DNA of 36,544 nt, from NCBI GenBank assembly GCA_030431485.1, contig JAUIIR010000041.1:1-36544 (forward strand), given 5' to 3'. Shown here in pieces: positions 1 to 8,695 of this stretch. Made by a program: the position numbers and the translations under genes. The notes beneath the pieces were generated by a model. It searched no databases. It worked only from the letters and a program-made list of their open reading frames with translations, and was not told where the DNA came from. Source of the stretch: Alphaproteobacteria bacterium (GTDB lineage: Bacteria; Pseudomonadota; Alphaproteobacteria; Rhodobacterales; Rhodobacteraceae). Each line of letters opens with the position of its first letter. The first letter of the stretch is position 1.

Positions 1-404
1 TGCGCGTCGGCACGCGCTACCTTGCCGGTCTGCTACTCGTGTTCTCGTTCTACATGATGCTGCGCGGCCATAACGAACCCGGTGGCGGCTTTATCGGCGG
101 GCTGACCGGGGCCACCGGCTTTGTCCTCTACGCCATCGCTTGCGGCACACAAGACGCTCGCGCAGCGCTGCGCGTGATGCCACAGACTATCGCGATCTGG
201 GGGCTGGGCATCGCCCTTGCCGCCGGTCTTTTCGCGGCACTCTTTGGCGATGCGCTCTTCACCGGGCAATGGTTGTTCATCGGGGCAACAGAGGATGACA
301 AGGGTCTGCCCCTGTCGTCGGTGCTGGTCTTCGACATCGGCGTCTACCTCGTGGTCTTCGGGTCGATCCTCACCCTTGTCTTCGCCATGGAGGAGGAAAT
401 CTGA
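1..404 (+). CDS. mnhB: Na+/H+ antiporter subunit MnhB/MrpB (5' end outside window)
   Basis: Subunit B of the multisubunit cation/proton antiporter (Mrp/Mnh/Pha type), an inner-membrane complex that exchanges Na+ or K+ for protons. The frame is open from base 3 with no start, so the gene is cut by the window edge; 133 codons plus stop are visible, close to the usual length of about 140. The family hallmark LRGHNEPGGGFIGGL follows the first visible membrane helix, and three or four hydrophobic helices are present. The TGA stop (402-404) overlaps the ATG of mnhC by one base, which indicates translational coupling. MnhA and the operon promoter must lie upstream. Confidence 0.93.
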   Translation, partial: RVGTRYLAGLLLVFSFYMMLRGHNEPGGGFIGGLTGATGFVLYAIACGTQDARAALRVMPQTIAIWGLGIALAAGLFAALFGDALFTGQWLFIGATEDDKGLPLSSVLVFDIGVYLVVFGSILTLVFAMEEEI

Positions 405-763
405 TGGAGTTTCTCTTTGCCATCACCATCGGCGTTCTGGTCGCGTCAGCGGTATATCTGATGCTGTCGAACCACCTTCTGCGGTTCATCTTCGGCCTCG
501 TACTGATCTCGAACGCTGCGAACCTGACGATCTTCGTGGCAGGCCGCCTCACCGATGGCGCGCCGCCCCTGATCCCCGAAGGCGCGGATGCCCCGGCCCT
601 CGCGGCCAACGCCCTGCCACAGGCGCTTGTGCTGACCGCCATCGTGATCGGCTTTGGCCTTTTTGCCTTTGCCATTGTGCTGGTCTTCCGCGCGTGGACC
701 ACCCTGAACTCCCTGACGCCGGACGACATGCGTTTGGCCGAACCCGAAGAGGCACATAAGTGA
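404..763 (+). CDS. mnhC: Na+/H+ antiporter subunit MnhC/MrpC
   Basis: Small membrane subunit (119 aa) of the Mrp antiporter, homologous to the NuoK subunit of complex I. Three hydrophobic helices fill the protein. The NuoK-like segment LRFIFGLVLISNAANL lies at about residues 26-41, and the tail is acidic (DDMRLAEPEEAHK). The length matches the family (110-120 aa). Its ATG overlaps the mnhB stop, and its TGA (761-763) overlaps the GTG start of mnhD, so the three genes are read as a coupled unit. The identification rests on NuoK-like sequence plus operon order. Confidence 0.93.
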   Translation: MEFLFAITIGVLVASAVYLMLSNHLLRFIFGLVLISNAANLTIFVAGRLTDGAPPLIPEGADAPALAANALPQALVLTAIVIGFGLFAFAIVLVFRAWTTLNSLTPDDMRLAEPEEAHK

Positions 764-2256
764 GCTGGCTTCTTGCGCTTCCTGTCGTCCTCCCGTTCCT
801 GACGGCTGTCCTTACCTTCCTGACGCGGCAAAGCCCCTTGGGTCGCTGGATTTCCGTGGCCGGGTCCTCCGTGCTGCTGGTGGCGTCAATTGTTCTGATG
901 GCGACCGTTCTGCGCGAAGGCGTGATCGCCGGGCAGATGGGCAACTGGCCCGCGCCCTTTGGCATCACTCTGGTGGCCGATCTTCTGTCTGCCGTCATGG
1001 TTCTGATCACCGCCATCGTTGCCGTTGCCGTGTCGATCTACGCCATCGCAGATGTCGATGAAGGGATGGAGCAGTTGGGCTATCACGCGCTTATCAACAT
1101 GCTGATCGCCGGTGTGGTCGGCGCGTTCATCACCGGTGACCTTTTCAACCTCTATGTCTGGTTCGAGGTCATGCTGATCGCGTCCTTCGGCCTGCTGGTG
1201 CTGGGCGGACGGCCCGAGCAGATCGACGGTGGCGTAAAATACGTGGCGTTAAACCTTGTCTCGACCATCATGTTCCTGACCGGCATTGGCCTGCTCTACG
1301 GCATGACAGGCACGTTGAACATGGCCGACTTAGCCAGTGCTGTAGACAATGCAGATCAACGCTTGCTGACCATCGTCGCGGTGCTCTTCATGATCTCGTT
1401 TGGCGTCAAGGCGGCGGTCTTCCCACTCTTCTTCTGGCTGCCGGCCTCTTACCACACTCCCGCGTTTTCGGTGTCAGCAGTGTTTGCCGGACTGCTGACC
1501 AAGGTCGGTGTCTACGCCCTGCTGCGGATGTTCACACTGGTGTTCGACCATGACATCGCCTTCACCCATACGATCCTTCTCTGGGTCGCGGGGTTCACGA
1601 TGGTCGTCGGCGTTCTGGGTGCCGCCGCGCAATCCGACATGCGCAAGATCCTGTCGTTTCACATCGTCAGCCAGATCGGCTACATGATCCTTGGTCTCGC
1701 ACTCCTGACGCCGCTCGCCATCGTTGGCGCAGTCTTCTACCTCGTGCACCATATAGTGGTGAAAGCGAACCTGTTCCTGATCGCAGGTGTCGCCCAGCGC
1801 ATCGCAGGCGGGACCGAGCTGTCGCGGATCGGTGGCCTCTACAAATCCGCACCCCTTCTGGCTGTTCTTTTCGTGGTCCCGGCTTTCTCGCTGTCGGGCT
1901 TCCCGCCGCTTTCGGGCTTCTGGGCCAAGTTCCTGCTGGTGAAGGCAGCGCTCGAGGTGCAGGGCTGGATCATCGCGGGCATCGCGCTTGCCGTGGGTCT
2001 GCTCACAATCTACTCCATGACCAAAATCTGGGCGCAGGCGTTCTGGGAAGCGCACCCCGACGGAATTGACCCGAAGCTGACATCACTCAGCAACCGCGAC
2101 CGCGCCGCCATGCTGTTCCCGATTGCGGGGCTCGCTGTGCTGACCGTCATCATCGGCACCATGCCCGAACCCTTCGTGCAATTCGCCGAAGCCTCTGCCG
2201 CGCAGCTTCTTGATCCGACGGCCTACATCACCGCGGTGTTGGGAGAGCAGCCATGA
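760..2256 (+). CDS. mnhD: Na+/H+ antiporter subunit MnhD/MrpD
   Basis: Large proton-translocating subunit (498 aa), related to NuoM/NuoN, with the Proton_antipo_M fold of about 14 helices. The conserved helix-5 acidic residue is seen in LYVWFEVMLIASFG (about residues 129-142), and the conserved lysine and following helices in KAAVFPLFFWLPASYH and LLTKVGVYALLRM. The start is a GTG at 760 embedded in the mnhC stop (GTGA). The end overlaps the mnhE ATG in an ATGA arrangement. The length is normal for MrpD. With MnhA, which is not in the window, it is thought to form the ion-translocating core of the complex. Confidence 0.95.
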   Translation: MSWLLALPVVLPFLTAVLTFLTRQSPLGRWISVAGSSVLLVASIVLMATVLREGVIAGQMGNWPAPFGITLVADLLSAVMVLITAIVAVAVSIYAIADVDEGMEQLGYHALINMLIAGVVGAFITGDLFNLYVWFEVMLIASFGLLVLGGRPEQIDGGVKYVALNLVSTIMFLTGIGLLYGMTGTLNMADLASAVDNADQRLLTIVAVLFMISFGVKAAVFPLFFWLPASYHTPAFSVSAVFAGLLTKVGVYALLRMFTLVFDHDIAFTHTILLWVAGFTMVVGVLGAAAQSDMRKILSFHIVSQIGYMILGLALLTPLAIVGAVFYLVHHIVVKANLFLIAGVAQRIAGGTELSRIGGLYKSAPLLAVLFVVPAFSLSGFPPLSGFWAKFLLVKAALEVQGWIIAGIALAVGLLTIYSMTKIWAQAFWEAHPDGIDPKLTSLSNRDRAAMLFPIAGLAVLTVIIGTMPEPFVQFAEASAAQLLDPTAYITAVLGEQP

Positions 2257-2735
2257 ACACGTTTGGACTGAACATCATCCTCGCCATCGCCTGGGTCGCG
2301 TTTACCGGGTCGGTATCGCTTGTTGGCCTCACCACCGGCTTCGTTATCGGCTATGGTGCACTGTGGCTGATCCAACCGCTGATCGGGACAAGCACCTATT
2401 TCCGGCGCGTTACTGCGTGGATCAAGCTGATCATCATGTTCCACTATGAATTGATCGTCTCCAGCCTTGCAGTGGCCTCTGACATTCTCACCCCCCGCCA
2501 CCGCGCCCGTCCAGCAATCATCGAAGTACCGCTTGATGTAAAAACGGACACCGGCATTCTGCTTGTCACAAACCTCATCTCCCTGACACCGGGCACACTC
2601 AGTCTGGATGTGAGCGAAGACCGCAAAACCTTGCTGGTGCATGCAATGTTCGCCGATGATCACGATGCCCTGCGCAAGAGCCTGAAAGACGGAATGGAAC
2701 GCTGGGTTATCGACGCCGTGGAGGGCACATCATGA
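2253..2735 (+). CDS. mnhE: Na+/H+ antiporter subunit MnhE/MrpE
   Basis: Membrane subunit E (160 aa, typical length). Two or three N-terminal helices (about residues 1-70) are followed by a soluble domain. This contains the family signature around VLVTNLISLTPGTLSLDV, preceded by a DVKTDTGI-type segment that is also typical. ATGA overlaps join it to mnhD upstream and mnhF downstream, so expression is coupled through the operon. Subunit E has no catalytic role known to me and is required for assembly or activity of the antiporter in studied systems. Confidence 0.93.
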   Translation: MNTFGLNIILAIAWVAFTGSVSLVGLTTGFVIGYGALWLIQPLIGTSTYFRRVTAWIKLIIMFHYELIVSSLAVASDILTPRHRARPAIIEVPLDVKTDTGILLVTNLISLTPGTLSLDVSEDRKTLLVHAMFADDHDALRKSLKDGMERWVIDAVEGTS

Positions 2736-3031
2736 CAGGTTTTCTGGAACTGAGCCTTGAGATTGGCTTTCTCTGTATTGTGGCCTCGGTCGTGATGGCG
2801 TTTGTCCGTCTGATAAAAGGGCCAAGCTTGCAGGACCGCGTTGTGGCGCTGGACTTCATGACCGTCGCAATCGTGGCCTTCTGCGGGCTTGCTGCGATCC
2901 GTTACGGCACCCTGGCTTTCCTTGATGTCGCACTGGTTCTAGCGCTGGTGGGCTTCCTCGCAACAGTGGCGTTGGCACGCTTTGCCGAACGAAACACGGT
3001 TCGCACCCGAAAGGAGACTTCAGATGAGTGA
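2732..3031 (+). CDS. mnhF: Na+/H+ antiporter subunit MnhF/MrpF
   Basis: Three-helix membrane subunit (99 aa) of the Mrp antiporter. The conserved segment RLIKGPSLQDRVVALDFM (about residues 26-43) is characteristic: the pattern GPS..DRV.ALD is shared by MrpF proteins. The ATG is inside the mnhE stop (ATGA). The gene ends at 3031, eight bases past the mnhG ATG, so those two also overlap. Confidence 0.94.
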   Translation: MTGFLELSLEIGFLCIVASVVMAFVRLIKGPSLQDRVVALDFMTVAIVAFCGLAAIRYGTLAFLDVALVLALVGFLATVALARFAERNTVRTRKETSDE

Positions 3032-3383
3032 AGTGGTTGCAGGTTGCCTGATCATTCTCGGCGGTCTTTTTGCCGTGGTGGGCGCGCTTGGCCTTTTGCG
3101 TATGCCTGATGTCCTGATCCGGATGCATGCCTCAACCAAGATCGGCACATTGTCCACCGGTCTGATCCTGCTGGGCTGCGCTGTGATCTTCGCAAGTCCG
3201 GACATCATTATCCGGGTGATTGCGATCGTGCTGTTCATTCTTCTCACCGCCCCGATCGGGGCGCACATGATGGGCCGCTCGGTCCTGTCGACCGGTGTCC
3301 CGTTGTGGAAGAATGAAGATGTGCCGCAAGATGCCGTCGAAGAGAAACTGCTTCGCGAACACGCCGCGCCTGAAGAACGATAA
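3024..3383 (+). CDS. mnhG: Na+/H+ antiporter subunit MnhG/MrpG
   Basis: Last subunit of the antiporter operon (119 aa from the chosen start). Three hydrophobic helices and the family motif GLLRMPDVLIRMHASTK (about residues 23-39) identify it. The ATG at 3024 was chosen because an AAGGAG ribosome-binding site lies at about 3011-3016; an in-frame start at 2982 would lie deep in mnhF and lacks a suitable site. A charged tail (EEKLLREHAAPEER) is exposed to the cytoplasm or periplasm. A strong terminator follows directly, marking the operon end. Confidence 0.93.
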   Translation: MSEVVAGCLIILGGLFAVVGALGLLRMPDVLIRMHASTKIGTLSTGLILLGCAVIFASPDIIIRVIAIVLFILLTAPIGAHMMGRSVLSTGVPLWKNEDVPQDAVEEKLLREHAAPEER

Positions 3384-3390
3384 AACCAAA

Positions 3391-3417
3391 AAGGCCGCTC
3401 AGATGAGCGGCCTTTTT
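3391..3417. terminator. Bidirectional rho-independent terminator between mnhG and the HU gene
   Basis: Perfect stem AAGGCCGCTCA / TGAGCGGCCTT closed around a tiny loop, with a run of T after it on the + strand and a run of A before it (T on the - strand). It therefore suits both the antiporter operon and the convergent HU gene. Confidence 0.9.
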
Positions 3418-3437
3418 CAAAGAAATTGAGTATCGGC

Positions 3438-3725
3438 TCAGCCGTTCACACTGTCCTTGAGCGCCTTTGCGATGGTCATCTTGACCACCTTGTCGGCCTC
3501 TTTCTTGAACTGTTCGCCGGTCGCCGGGTTACGCACCATACGCTCAGGGCGCTCACGGCAGTAGATCTTGCCAACGCCCGGCAATGTCACAGCGCCACCA
3601 CCCGAAACTTCTTTGGTGATGATGTTAGTGACTGCGTCCAGCGCGGCTCCAGCGGTTTTCTTGTCGCTGCCCATTTCTTCGGCCAGAGCGGCCACAAGCT
3701 GGGTCTTTGTCATTGGTTTCGCCAT
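3438..3725 (-). CDS. hup: HU family DNA-binding protein
   Basis: Small basic nucleoid protein (95 aa) that bends DNA as a dimer. The N-terminal helices (MTKTQLVAALAEEMG...) are followed by the HU beta-arm region with a GVGKIYCRERPERMVRNPATGE pattern at about residues 51-72, where the RNPATG element at the arm tip intercalates DNA. The arm is slightly unusual in carrying a cysteine (YCRERPER) where many HU proteins have a different residue. An AAGGAG site lies at 3734-3739, 8 bases before the ATG. It is transcribed alone, converging on the antiporter operon. Confidence 0.92.
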   Translation of the reverse strand: MAKPMTKTQLVAALAEEMGSDKKTAGAALDAVTNIITKEVSGGGAVTLPGVGKIYCRERPERMVRNPATGEQFKKEADKVVKMTIAKALKDSVNG

Positions 3726-3909
3726 TTCGTGGTCTCCTTAACTGCCCGATCTTGGGCCTCGTGGGGAAAAACTAACCGTATATTGCGAAGAAACACAACG
3801 GTTGGTAGGCGTTTCCCCGACGTTTTTCGGCTTTTTCAAAGGATTTCCGGCGGTATTTGGCGGCCTCAGCAAGGTCAAGCCGTCATTTCACGCCGCAACC
3901 GAAGAATCG
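3726..3909. other. 184-bp spacer between HU and AMP nucleosidase genes
   Basis: This gap holds the HU promoter and the tail of the AMP nucleosidase transcript. A possible HU promoter on the minus strand has TTGACC (about 3871-3876) spaced 17 bases from TACCGC; the -10 match is poor. I saw no convincing terminator for the upstream gene. Confidence 0.3.
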
Positions 3910-5394
3910 CTATAGAAACGCGGTCTCCTCAAAGCTGCGCAGCTTCCGGCTATGGATGCGCTCAAGAGGCATGTCGCGCAGGTGTTCCATGGCGTGGATA
4001 CCAATCATCAGGTGCCGCGCCACCTGCGTTTTATAGAAATCTGACGCCATACCCGGCAGCTTTAACTCGCCGTGCAGAGGCTTGTCACTCACGCAGAGCA
4101 AAGTGCCATAGGGCACTCGAAACCGAAACCCGTTGGCCGCTATCGTGGCACTTTCCATATCCAAAGCAATCGCCCGCGACTGGCTCAAACGCTGGACCGG
4201 ACCACGTTGATCCCGCAATTCCCAATTGCGGTTGTCCACGCTGGCCACCGTGCCTGTCCGCATAATCCGCTTGAGATCGTACCCCTCAAGCTGCGTCTCC
4301 GTAGCCACCGCACGTTCCAACGCAATTTGTATCTCGGCAAGCGCCGGGATGGGCACCCAGACCGGAAGATCATCATCAAGTACGCGGTCCTCGCGCAGAT
4401 AGGCATGCGCAAGCACGAAATCCCCAAGGCTTTGTGAATTCCGCAGACCTGCACAATGTCCCACCATCAGCCACGCATGAGGGCGCAGAACCGCGATATG
4501 ATCGGTGGCCGTCTTCGCGTTGGATGGTCCGACGCCGATATTCACCAGCGTGATCCCGGCTCCACCCTTTCGCTTGAGGTGATAGGTCGGCATCTGAGGC
4601 ATCTTGTCGACCGCAGGCAGCGGCGCGTCCGCCTCGAAAATCTCGGCATTCCCGGTGCTGACAAAACTCGTATAGCCGCTTTCGGGCTCGGCCAATTGCG
4701 CCCGTGCATAGGCTTCGAACTCGGCAACGTAGAACTGGTAGTTGGTAAAAAGAACGTGGTTCTGAAAATGATGCGGGTCCGTCGCCGTGTAGTGTGAAAG
4801 CCGCGCCAAAGAATAGTCGATGCGTTGTGCGGTAAACGGTGCAAGCGGTTCGGTTCCGTCCAGCGCAGGCTTGGCGACACCGTTGACGATGTCATCATTT
4901 GTGGTCGCCAGATCAGGCACGTCGAACACATCGCGCAGAATGAAGTCAGCGGCGCCTTCCTGCGGAACTGAAATCGCAGCGTCGTTGGCCACTGCAAAAT
5001 GAACCGGCATCGGCGTGTCAGACACCCCGACCTGGACCGGGACGTTGTGGTTCTCAAGCAGCAAAGAGATCTGTTGCTCCAGATAATGCCGGAACAAGTC
5101 GGGACGGGTGATTGTCGTGGCATGCGTTCCGGGATGCGCAACGTGCCCAAAGCTCAAACGACTATCGACCTTGGCAAAACTGGTCGTCGTAATGCGTAGC
5201 TCTGGATAAAACGCGCGGTACCGCACGCCCGGATGGCCCTGTTCCATGGCAGCCTGAAAGCTATCACACAGAAATCGCGTGGACGCTTCATAGAGCGCGC
5301 ACAGCCGATCAACGGCCGCCTTCGGATCATCAAACCGCTCCGGTGCCGGAGCGTCCGGAGTGACAATATCAAGATTGATTGACCGGTCCTGCAT
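3910..5394 (-). CDS. amn: AMP nucleosidase
   Basis: Hydrolyses AMP to adenine and ribose 5-phosphate, a purine salvage and energy-balance reaction in the cytoplasm. The protein is 494 aa, close to E. coli Amn (484 aa). An N-terminal Amn-specific domain (about residues 1-180) precedes a nucleoside-phosphorylase-like domain with VNIGVGPSNAKTATDHIAVL, LMVGHCAGLRNSQ and the substrate-binding segment ALDMESATIAANG; SDKPLHGE lies near the end. I place the start at ATG 5392-5394 (MQDRSINLD), which has an AAAGG site 6 bases upstream; an ATG 22 codons earlier is in frame but would add a tail unlike the family. It is a single gene facing the VOC gene. Confidence 0.93.
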   Translation of the reverse strand: MQDRSINLDIVTPDAPAPERFDDPKAAVDRLCALYEASTRFLCDSFQAAMEQGHPGVRYRAFYPELRITTTSFAKVDSRLSFGHVAHPGTHATTITRPDLFRHYLEQQISLLLENHNVPVQVGVSDTPMPVHFAVANDAAISVPQEGAADFILRDVFDVPDLATTNDDIVNGVAKPALDGTEPLAPFTAQRIDYSLARLSHYTATDPHHFQNHVLFTNYQFYVAEFEAYARAQLAEPESGYTSFVSTGNAEIFEADAPLPAVDKMPQMPTYHLKRKGGAGITLVNIGVGPSNAKTATDHIAVLRPHAWLMVGHCAGLRNSQSLGDFVLAHAYLREDRVLDDDLPVWVPIPALAEIQIALERAVATETQLEGYDLKRIMRTGTVASVDNRNWELRDQRGPVQRLSQSRAIALDMESATIAANGFRFRVPYGTLLCVSDKPLHGELKLPGMASDFYKTQVARHLMIGIHAMEHLRDMPLERIHSRKLRSFEETAFL

Positions 5395-5506
5395 GCACTG
5401 CCTTTCTTGGGTCTTCGCCTGCCTCACCCGCAGGTTGACAGCTTGCATGGGTGGGATCAAGCTGCAGAAATGGTCAGCACTGCTGACTATTTAACGGAGC
5501 CCATAA

Positions 5507-5926
5507 ATGGACTACGAAACGGTTTCCGCCGACGCCTTCGGTGCAAGTCTGAAAGGCTTGGGATTGAACCTGCTGACCCGCGACGTGCGGCGCATGGTAC
5601 AGCAACTTACGGATGTCTTTGCCATGACCGCGCATCGCGTGTCAGATGACTTTGCGATCCTGCGCTACGGCGATCAGCTCTTTCAACTCCATTCTGATCA
5701 GACCTTTGGCGCGCATCCTCTGCTCGGGCTCTTGCCGGAAAATCCACCGCGTGGCGCGGGGCTGGAAATCCGGCTCTACGAAACCGATCCGGACTGCGCC
5801 TTTGAACACGCGGAGAACTCAGGGTTTACAGTGCTTCAGGAACCCACCGACAAACCGCACGGATTGCGGGAATGCACATTGCTCTGCGCGGACGGCTACG
5901 CTTGGGTGCCGTCCCGCCAAATCTAG
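5507..5926 (+). CDS. VOC (glyoxalase/bleomycin resistance) family protein
   Basis: A 139-aa protein with the beta-alpha-beta-beta-beta pattern of the vicinal oxygen chelate fold. The second half (GAGLEIRLYETDPDCAFEHA, GFTVLQEPTDKPHGLRECTLLCADGYAWVP) is typical, including the late glutamate-containing strand RECTLLCADGYAW found in glyoxalase-like proteins. The substrate cannot be told from the sequence. It starts 112 bases from the divergent amn start and ends 21 bases before the topoisomerase gene, so the two may share a transcript. Confidence 0.75.
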   Translation: MDYETVSADAFGASLKGLGLNLLTRDVRRMVQQLTDVFAMTAHRVSDDFAILRYGDQLFQLHSDQTFGAHPLLGLLPENPPRGAGLEIRLYETDPDCAFEHAENSGFTVLQEPTDKPHGLRECTLLCADGYAWVPSRQI

Positions 5927-5947
5927 TCTGGAACCCTCGCAATCAAT

Positions 5948-6958
5948 GTGCGTTTCGATGTCATGTCGAGTGCTGCGCATCTAGAATACTATCCGGACAA
6001 CCGCCCCGGCATCCGTCGAGAAAGGCGCGGTCGCGGGTTTTCCTACATTGCGCCGGATGGCACGCGCATCGAACAATAAGCCGAACGCGCACGGTTGAAT
6101 GCGCTTGCCGTGCCACCCGCATGGGAACAGGTTTGGATGTGTCCTCTGGTCAATGGTCATCTTCAGGCAACAGGCCGCGATGTCAAAACCCGCAAGCAAT
6201 ACCGATATCACAAGGAGTGGAGCGCCTTTCGCTCCAAACGGAAATTCGCCCATCTACCGGCCTTCGGAGAAAAGCTGCCCAGCCTTCGCCGCCGCATTTT
6301 GCGCGAGCTGCGCAACGCCGATGCTGGCGACCGCACATTCGCAATCGCTGCCGTGCTTGCCCTGATCGACCATGCCAGCCTGCGTGTCGGGGCACCGGAC
6401 TACACACAGGCAAACAAGACATACGGAGCGACAACATTGCGGAAACGTCATCTGTCGCTCGACTCCCATGCGCTGCGTCTGTCCTACACTGGGAAAGGCG
6501 GCGCCAAGATTGAGAAAACACTGAATGACCGCACACTGAACCGCGCACTGTCACGGCTTGACGATCTGCCGGGCCCAGAACTGATGTCGTGGGTTGATGA
6601 GGATGGTGCCGCTCGGGCCGTCACGTCTGGCGAGATCAACGCCTTTCTGACCGACTACCTTGAAAACACCGATCTGACAGCCAAGACATTTCGCACCTGG
6701 AATGGATCCGTCGCCGCAATGGAAATTGCCATGCGGGATGAATGTCCTACCATCAAGTCCATGATCGAGGCCGCAGCACAACGCCTGGCCAACACACCTG
6801 CGATTTGCCGGTCGTCCTATGTTCATCCTGCGGTGATAGACCTGCACTCCGTTTCCGACGCAACGCGACACGCCGTGCGCGACAAAGCTCCTGAAATCAC
6901 GGGTTTGCGCAGAACCGAAGCACAGCTGCTTCATCTGCTGGCGGCAAACACAGCTTGA
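5948..6958 (+). pseudogene. DNA topoisomerase IB, interrupted by an in-frame TAA
   Basis: Poxvirus-like bacterial topoisomerase IB, which relaxes supercoils through a 3'-phosphotyrosyl link. Reading from GTG 5948 (or ATG 5963) gives the family N terminus (LEYYPDNRPGIRRERRGRGFSYIAPDGTRIEQ), then TAA at 6077-6079, and in the same frame AERARLNALAVPPAW and the rest of the protein. The stop falls where relatives have an ordinary residue in the linker before ALAVPPAW. Downstream all expected catalytic residues are visible, numbered from a TTG at 6095: Arg97 (LRVG), Lys134 (YTGKGGAK), Arg200 (FRTWNG), Asn233 and Tyr242 (SYVHP; codon 6818-6820). Restart at TTG 6095 would give a 287-aa protein lacking about 45 N-terminal residues, but I see no clear ribosome-binding site. 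It is either a recent pseudogene, a readthrough gene or a sequencing error. Confidence 0.8.
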
Positions 6959-7006
6959 CTTTGCCCATCCGAGGGCGTGCTCTGAACCGAGAAACAGGAG
7001 GGTCCT

Positions 7007-7762
7007 ATGTCCGTCACCAAGCTCGCGCCGAATATGGAGCATTGGGAAGAACGCGTTGATCTGGCCGCCGCTTTCCGCTGGACAGCACGGTTCAACATGC
7101 ACGAAGGCGTCGCAAACCACTTCAGCCTGTCGATCAATGAGGACGGCACGCGGTTCCTCATGAATCCCAACCAGATGCATTTCGGCCGAATCAAGGCCAG
7201 CGACCTGATCATCGTCGACGCGAACAATCCCGACACGCTCCTAGGCCCCAATGCCCCGGACCCGACGGCATGGGGACTGCACGGCGGCTTGCACCGCCAT
7301 TGCCCGCATGCCCGCTGCGCCATGCACGTCCATTCGATCCACGCAACCGTTCTCGCCTGTCTGCAAAACCCGCAATTGCCACCCATCGATCAGAACTGCG
7401 CCACGTTCTTCAATCGTTGTGTTGTTGATACTCAGTATGGTGGGCTTGCCTTTGAAGAAGAGGGCGAACGCTGCGCGCAATTGTTCAGTGATCCAAAACA
7501 AAAAGTGATGATCATGGGCAATCACGGGGTCATGGTGATTGGTGACAGCGTGGCAGACACGTTCAACCGTCTTTATTATTTTGAACGTGCGGCCGAGACC
7601 TATATTCGCGCGCTGCAAACCGGGCAACCGCTCAATATTCTGTCCGATGAGATCGCAGAAAAAACGGCACAAGAGCTGGAAAGCTATCCGGAACAGGACG
7701 CGCGTCATCTGTCGGAATTGAAGAAAATCCTGGATTCCGAAGGATCCGATTATGCGTCTTAA
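7007..7762 (+). CDS. Class II aldolase/adducin-family protein
   Basis: A 251-aa protein of the zinc-dependent class II aldolase fold (fuculose-1-phosphate aldolase, ribulose-5-phosphate epimerase, adducin head). The metal site is seen as His107 and His109 (MHVHSIH) and His173 (MGNHGVMV); GVANHFSLSI at residues 35-44 matches the substrate-phosphate loop region of the family. An AGGAGG site precedes the ATG by about 6 bases. The substrate is unknown; proteins of this length in alphaproteobacteria are usually annotated only to family level. It follows the broken topoisomerase gene with a 48-bp gap. Confidence 0.88.
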   Translation: MSVTKLAPNMEHWEERVDLAAAFRWTARFNMHEGVANHFSLSINEDGTRFLMNPNQMHFGRIKASDLIIVDANNPDTLLGPNAPDPTAWGLHGGLHRHCPHARCAMHVHSIHATVLACLQNPQLPPIDQNCATFFNRCVVDTQYGGLAFEEEGERCAQLFSDPKQKVMIMGNHGVMVIGDSVADTFNRLYYFERAAETYIRALQTGQPLNILSDEIAEKTAQELESYPEQDARHLSELKKILDSEGSDYAS

Positions 7763-7831
7763 ACGTTGACGAGTCCGTGGGCAGGACGTTGTCCCGCTTG
7801 TATTTGATCGTGGGCACACCAACTTCGCACT

Positions 7832-8695
7832 ATGGAAAAGACACTGCTTTCTCTCGGCCACGGCTACAGCGCGGCCTATCTGGTGCGGCGATTACTGCCC
7901 AAAGGCTGGAAGATCGCGGGCACAACACGCGACCCGGACAAGTTTGAAACGTTCCACGCGCAAGGGATCACGCCACTTCTCTGGGACCGCGACGCAATCC
8001 TGCCGTGGCTGGAAAATGCCAGCCACGTGCTTGTTTCTGCAGGTCCGACAGACACCGGTGACCCAACGCTGGCGTTGCTCGCACCCGACATTGCTGCACA
8101 AGCACAACGCTTGAAGTGGCTGGGCTACCTGTCGACCACCGGTGTCTACGGAGACGCGCAAGGGGATTGGGTTGACGAAAATGCACCTCTGACACCCGCG
8201 ACCGAGCGCGGACGCCGTCGTGTTCAGGCGGAAGCGGCTTGGTCGGCCATTGCTGATTTGCCGCTGCACATCTTCCGCCTGGCGGGCATCTACGGCCCGG
8301 GGCGCGGTCCATTTTCCAAAGTGCGCGACGGCACTGCCCGCCGGATCATCAAGCCGGGGCAGGTGTTCAGTCGCATCCATGTCGAGGACGTCGCCCAGAC
8401 ACTGGAAGCCTCAATGGAGCACCCAAACCCGGGGACAGCCTACAATCTCTGCGACGACGACCCAGCTCCGCCGCAGGACGTCATCCTGCATGCCGCCACG
8501 CTGCTGGGGGTCGAGCCACCGCACGAGATTCCCTTCGATGAAGCCAACCTCTCGCCAATGGCGCGCAGCTTTTACGCCGAGAGCAAACGCGTCCGGAACG
8601 ACCGGATCAAAGCTGATCTTGGGGTTGTCCTGAAATACCCCGACTACCGGGCGGGTCTGGCCGCGATCCTTGCAGAAGAGCGAATAGGACAGTGA
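7832..8695 (+). CDS. SDR-family NAD(P)-dependent epimerase/reductase
   Basis: A 287-aa Rossmann-fold protein of the extended/atypical SDR family (YeeZ-like). The nucleotide-binding turn is GHGYSA at residues 9-14, followed by GTTRDPDK at the end of beta-2, STTGVYGD at the active-site strand, and RLAGIYGPGR and IHVEDVA later, all typical of the family. The usual YxxxK pair is not evident after STTGVYGD, where a TERGRRRVQAE stretch lies instead, so catalytic activity is uncertain. The stop is coupled (GTGA) to the next gene. The ribosome-binding site is weak. Confidence 0.82.
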   Translation: MEKTLLSLGHGYSAAYLVRRLLPKGWKIAGTTRDPDKFETFHAQGITPLLWDRDAILPWLENASHVLVSAGPTDTGDPTLALLAPDIAAQAQRLKWLGYLSTTGVYGDAQGDWVDENAPLTPATERGRRRVQAEAAWSAIADLPLHIFRLAGIYGPGRGPFSKVRDGTARRIIKPGQVFSRIHVEDVAQTLEASMEHPNPGTAYNLCDDDPAPPQDVILHAATLLGVEPPHEIPFDEANLSPMARSFYAESKRVRNDRIKADLGVVLKYPDYRAGLAAILAEERIGQ

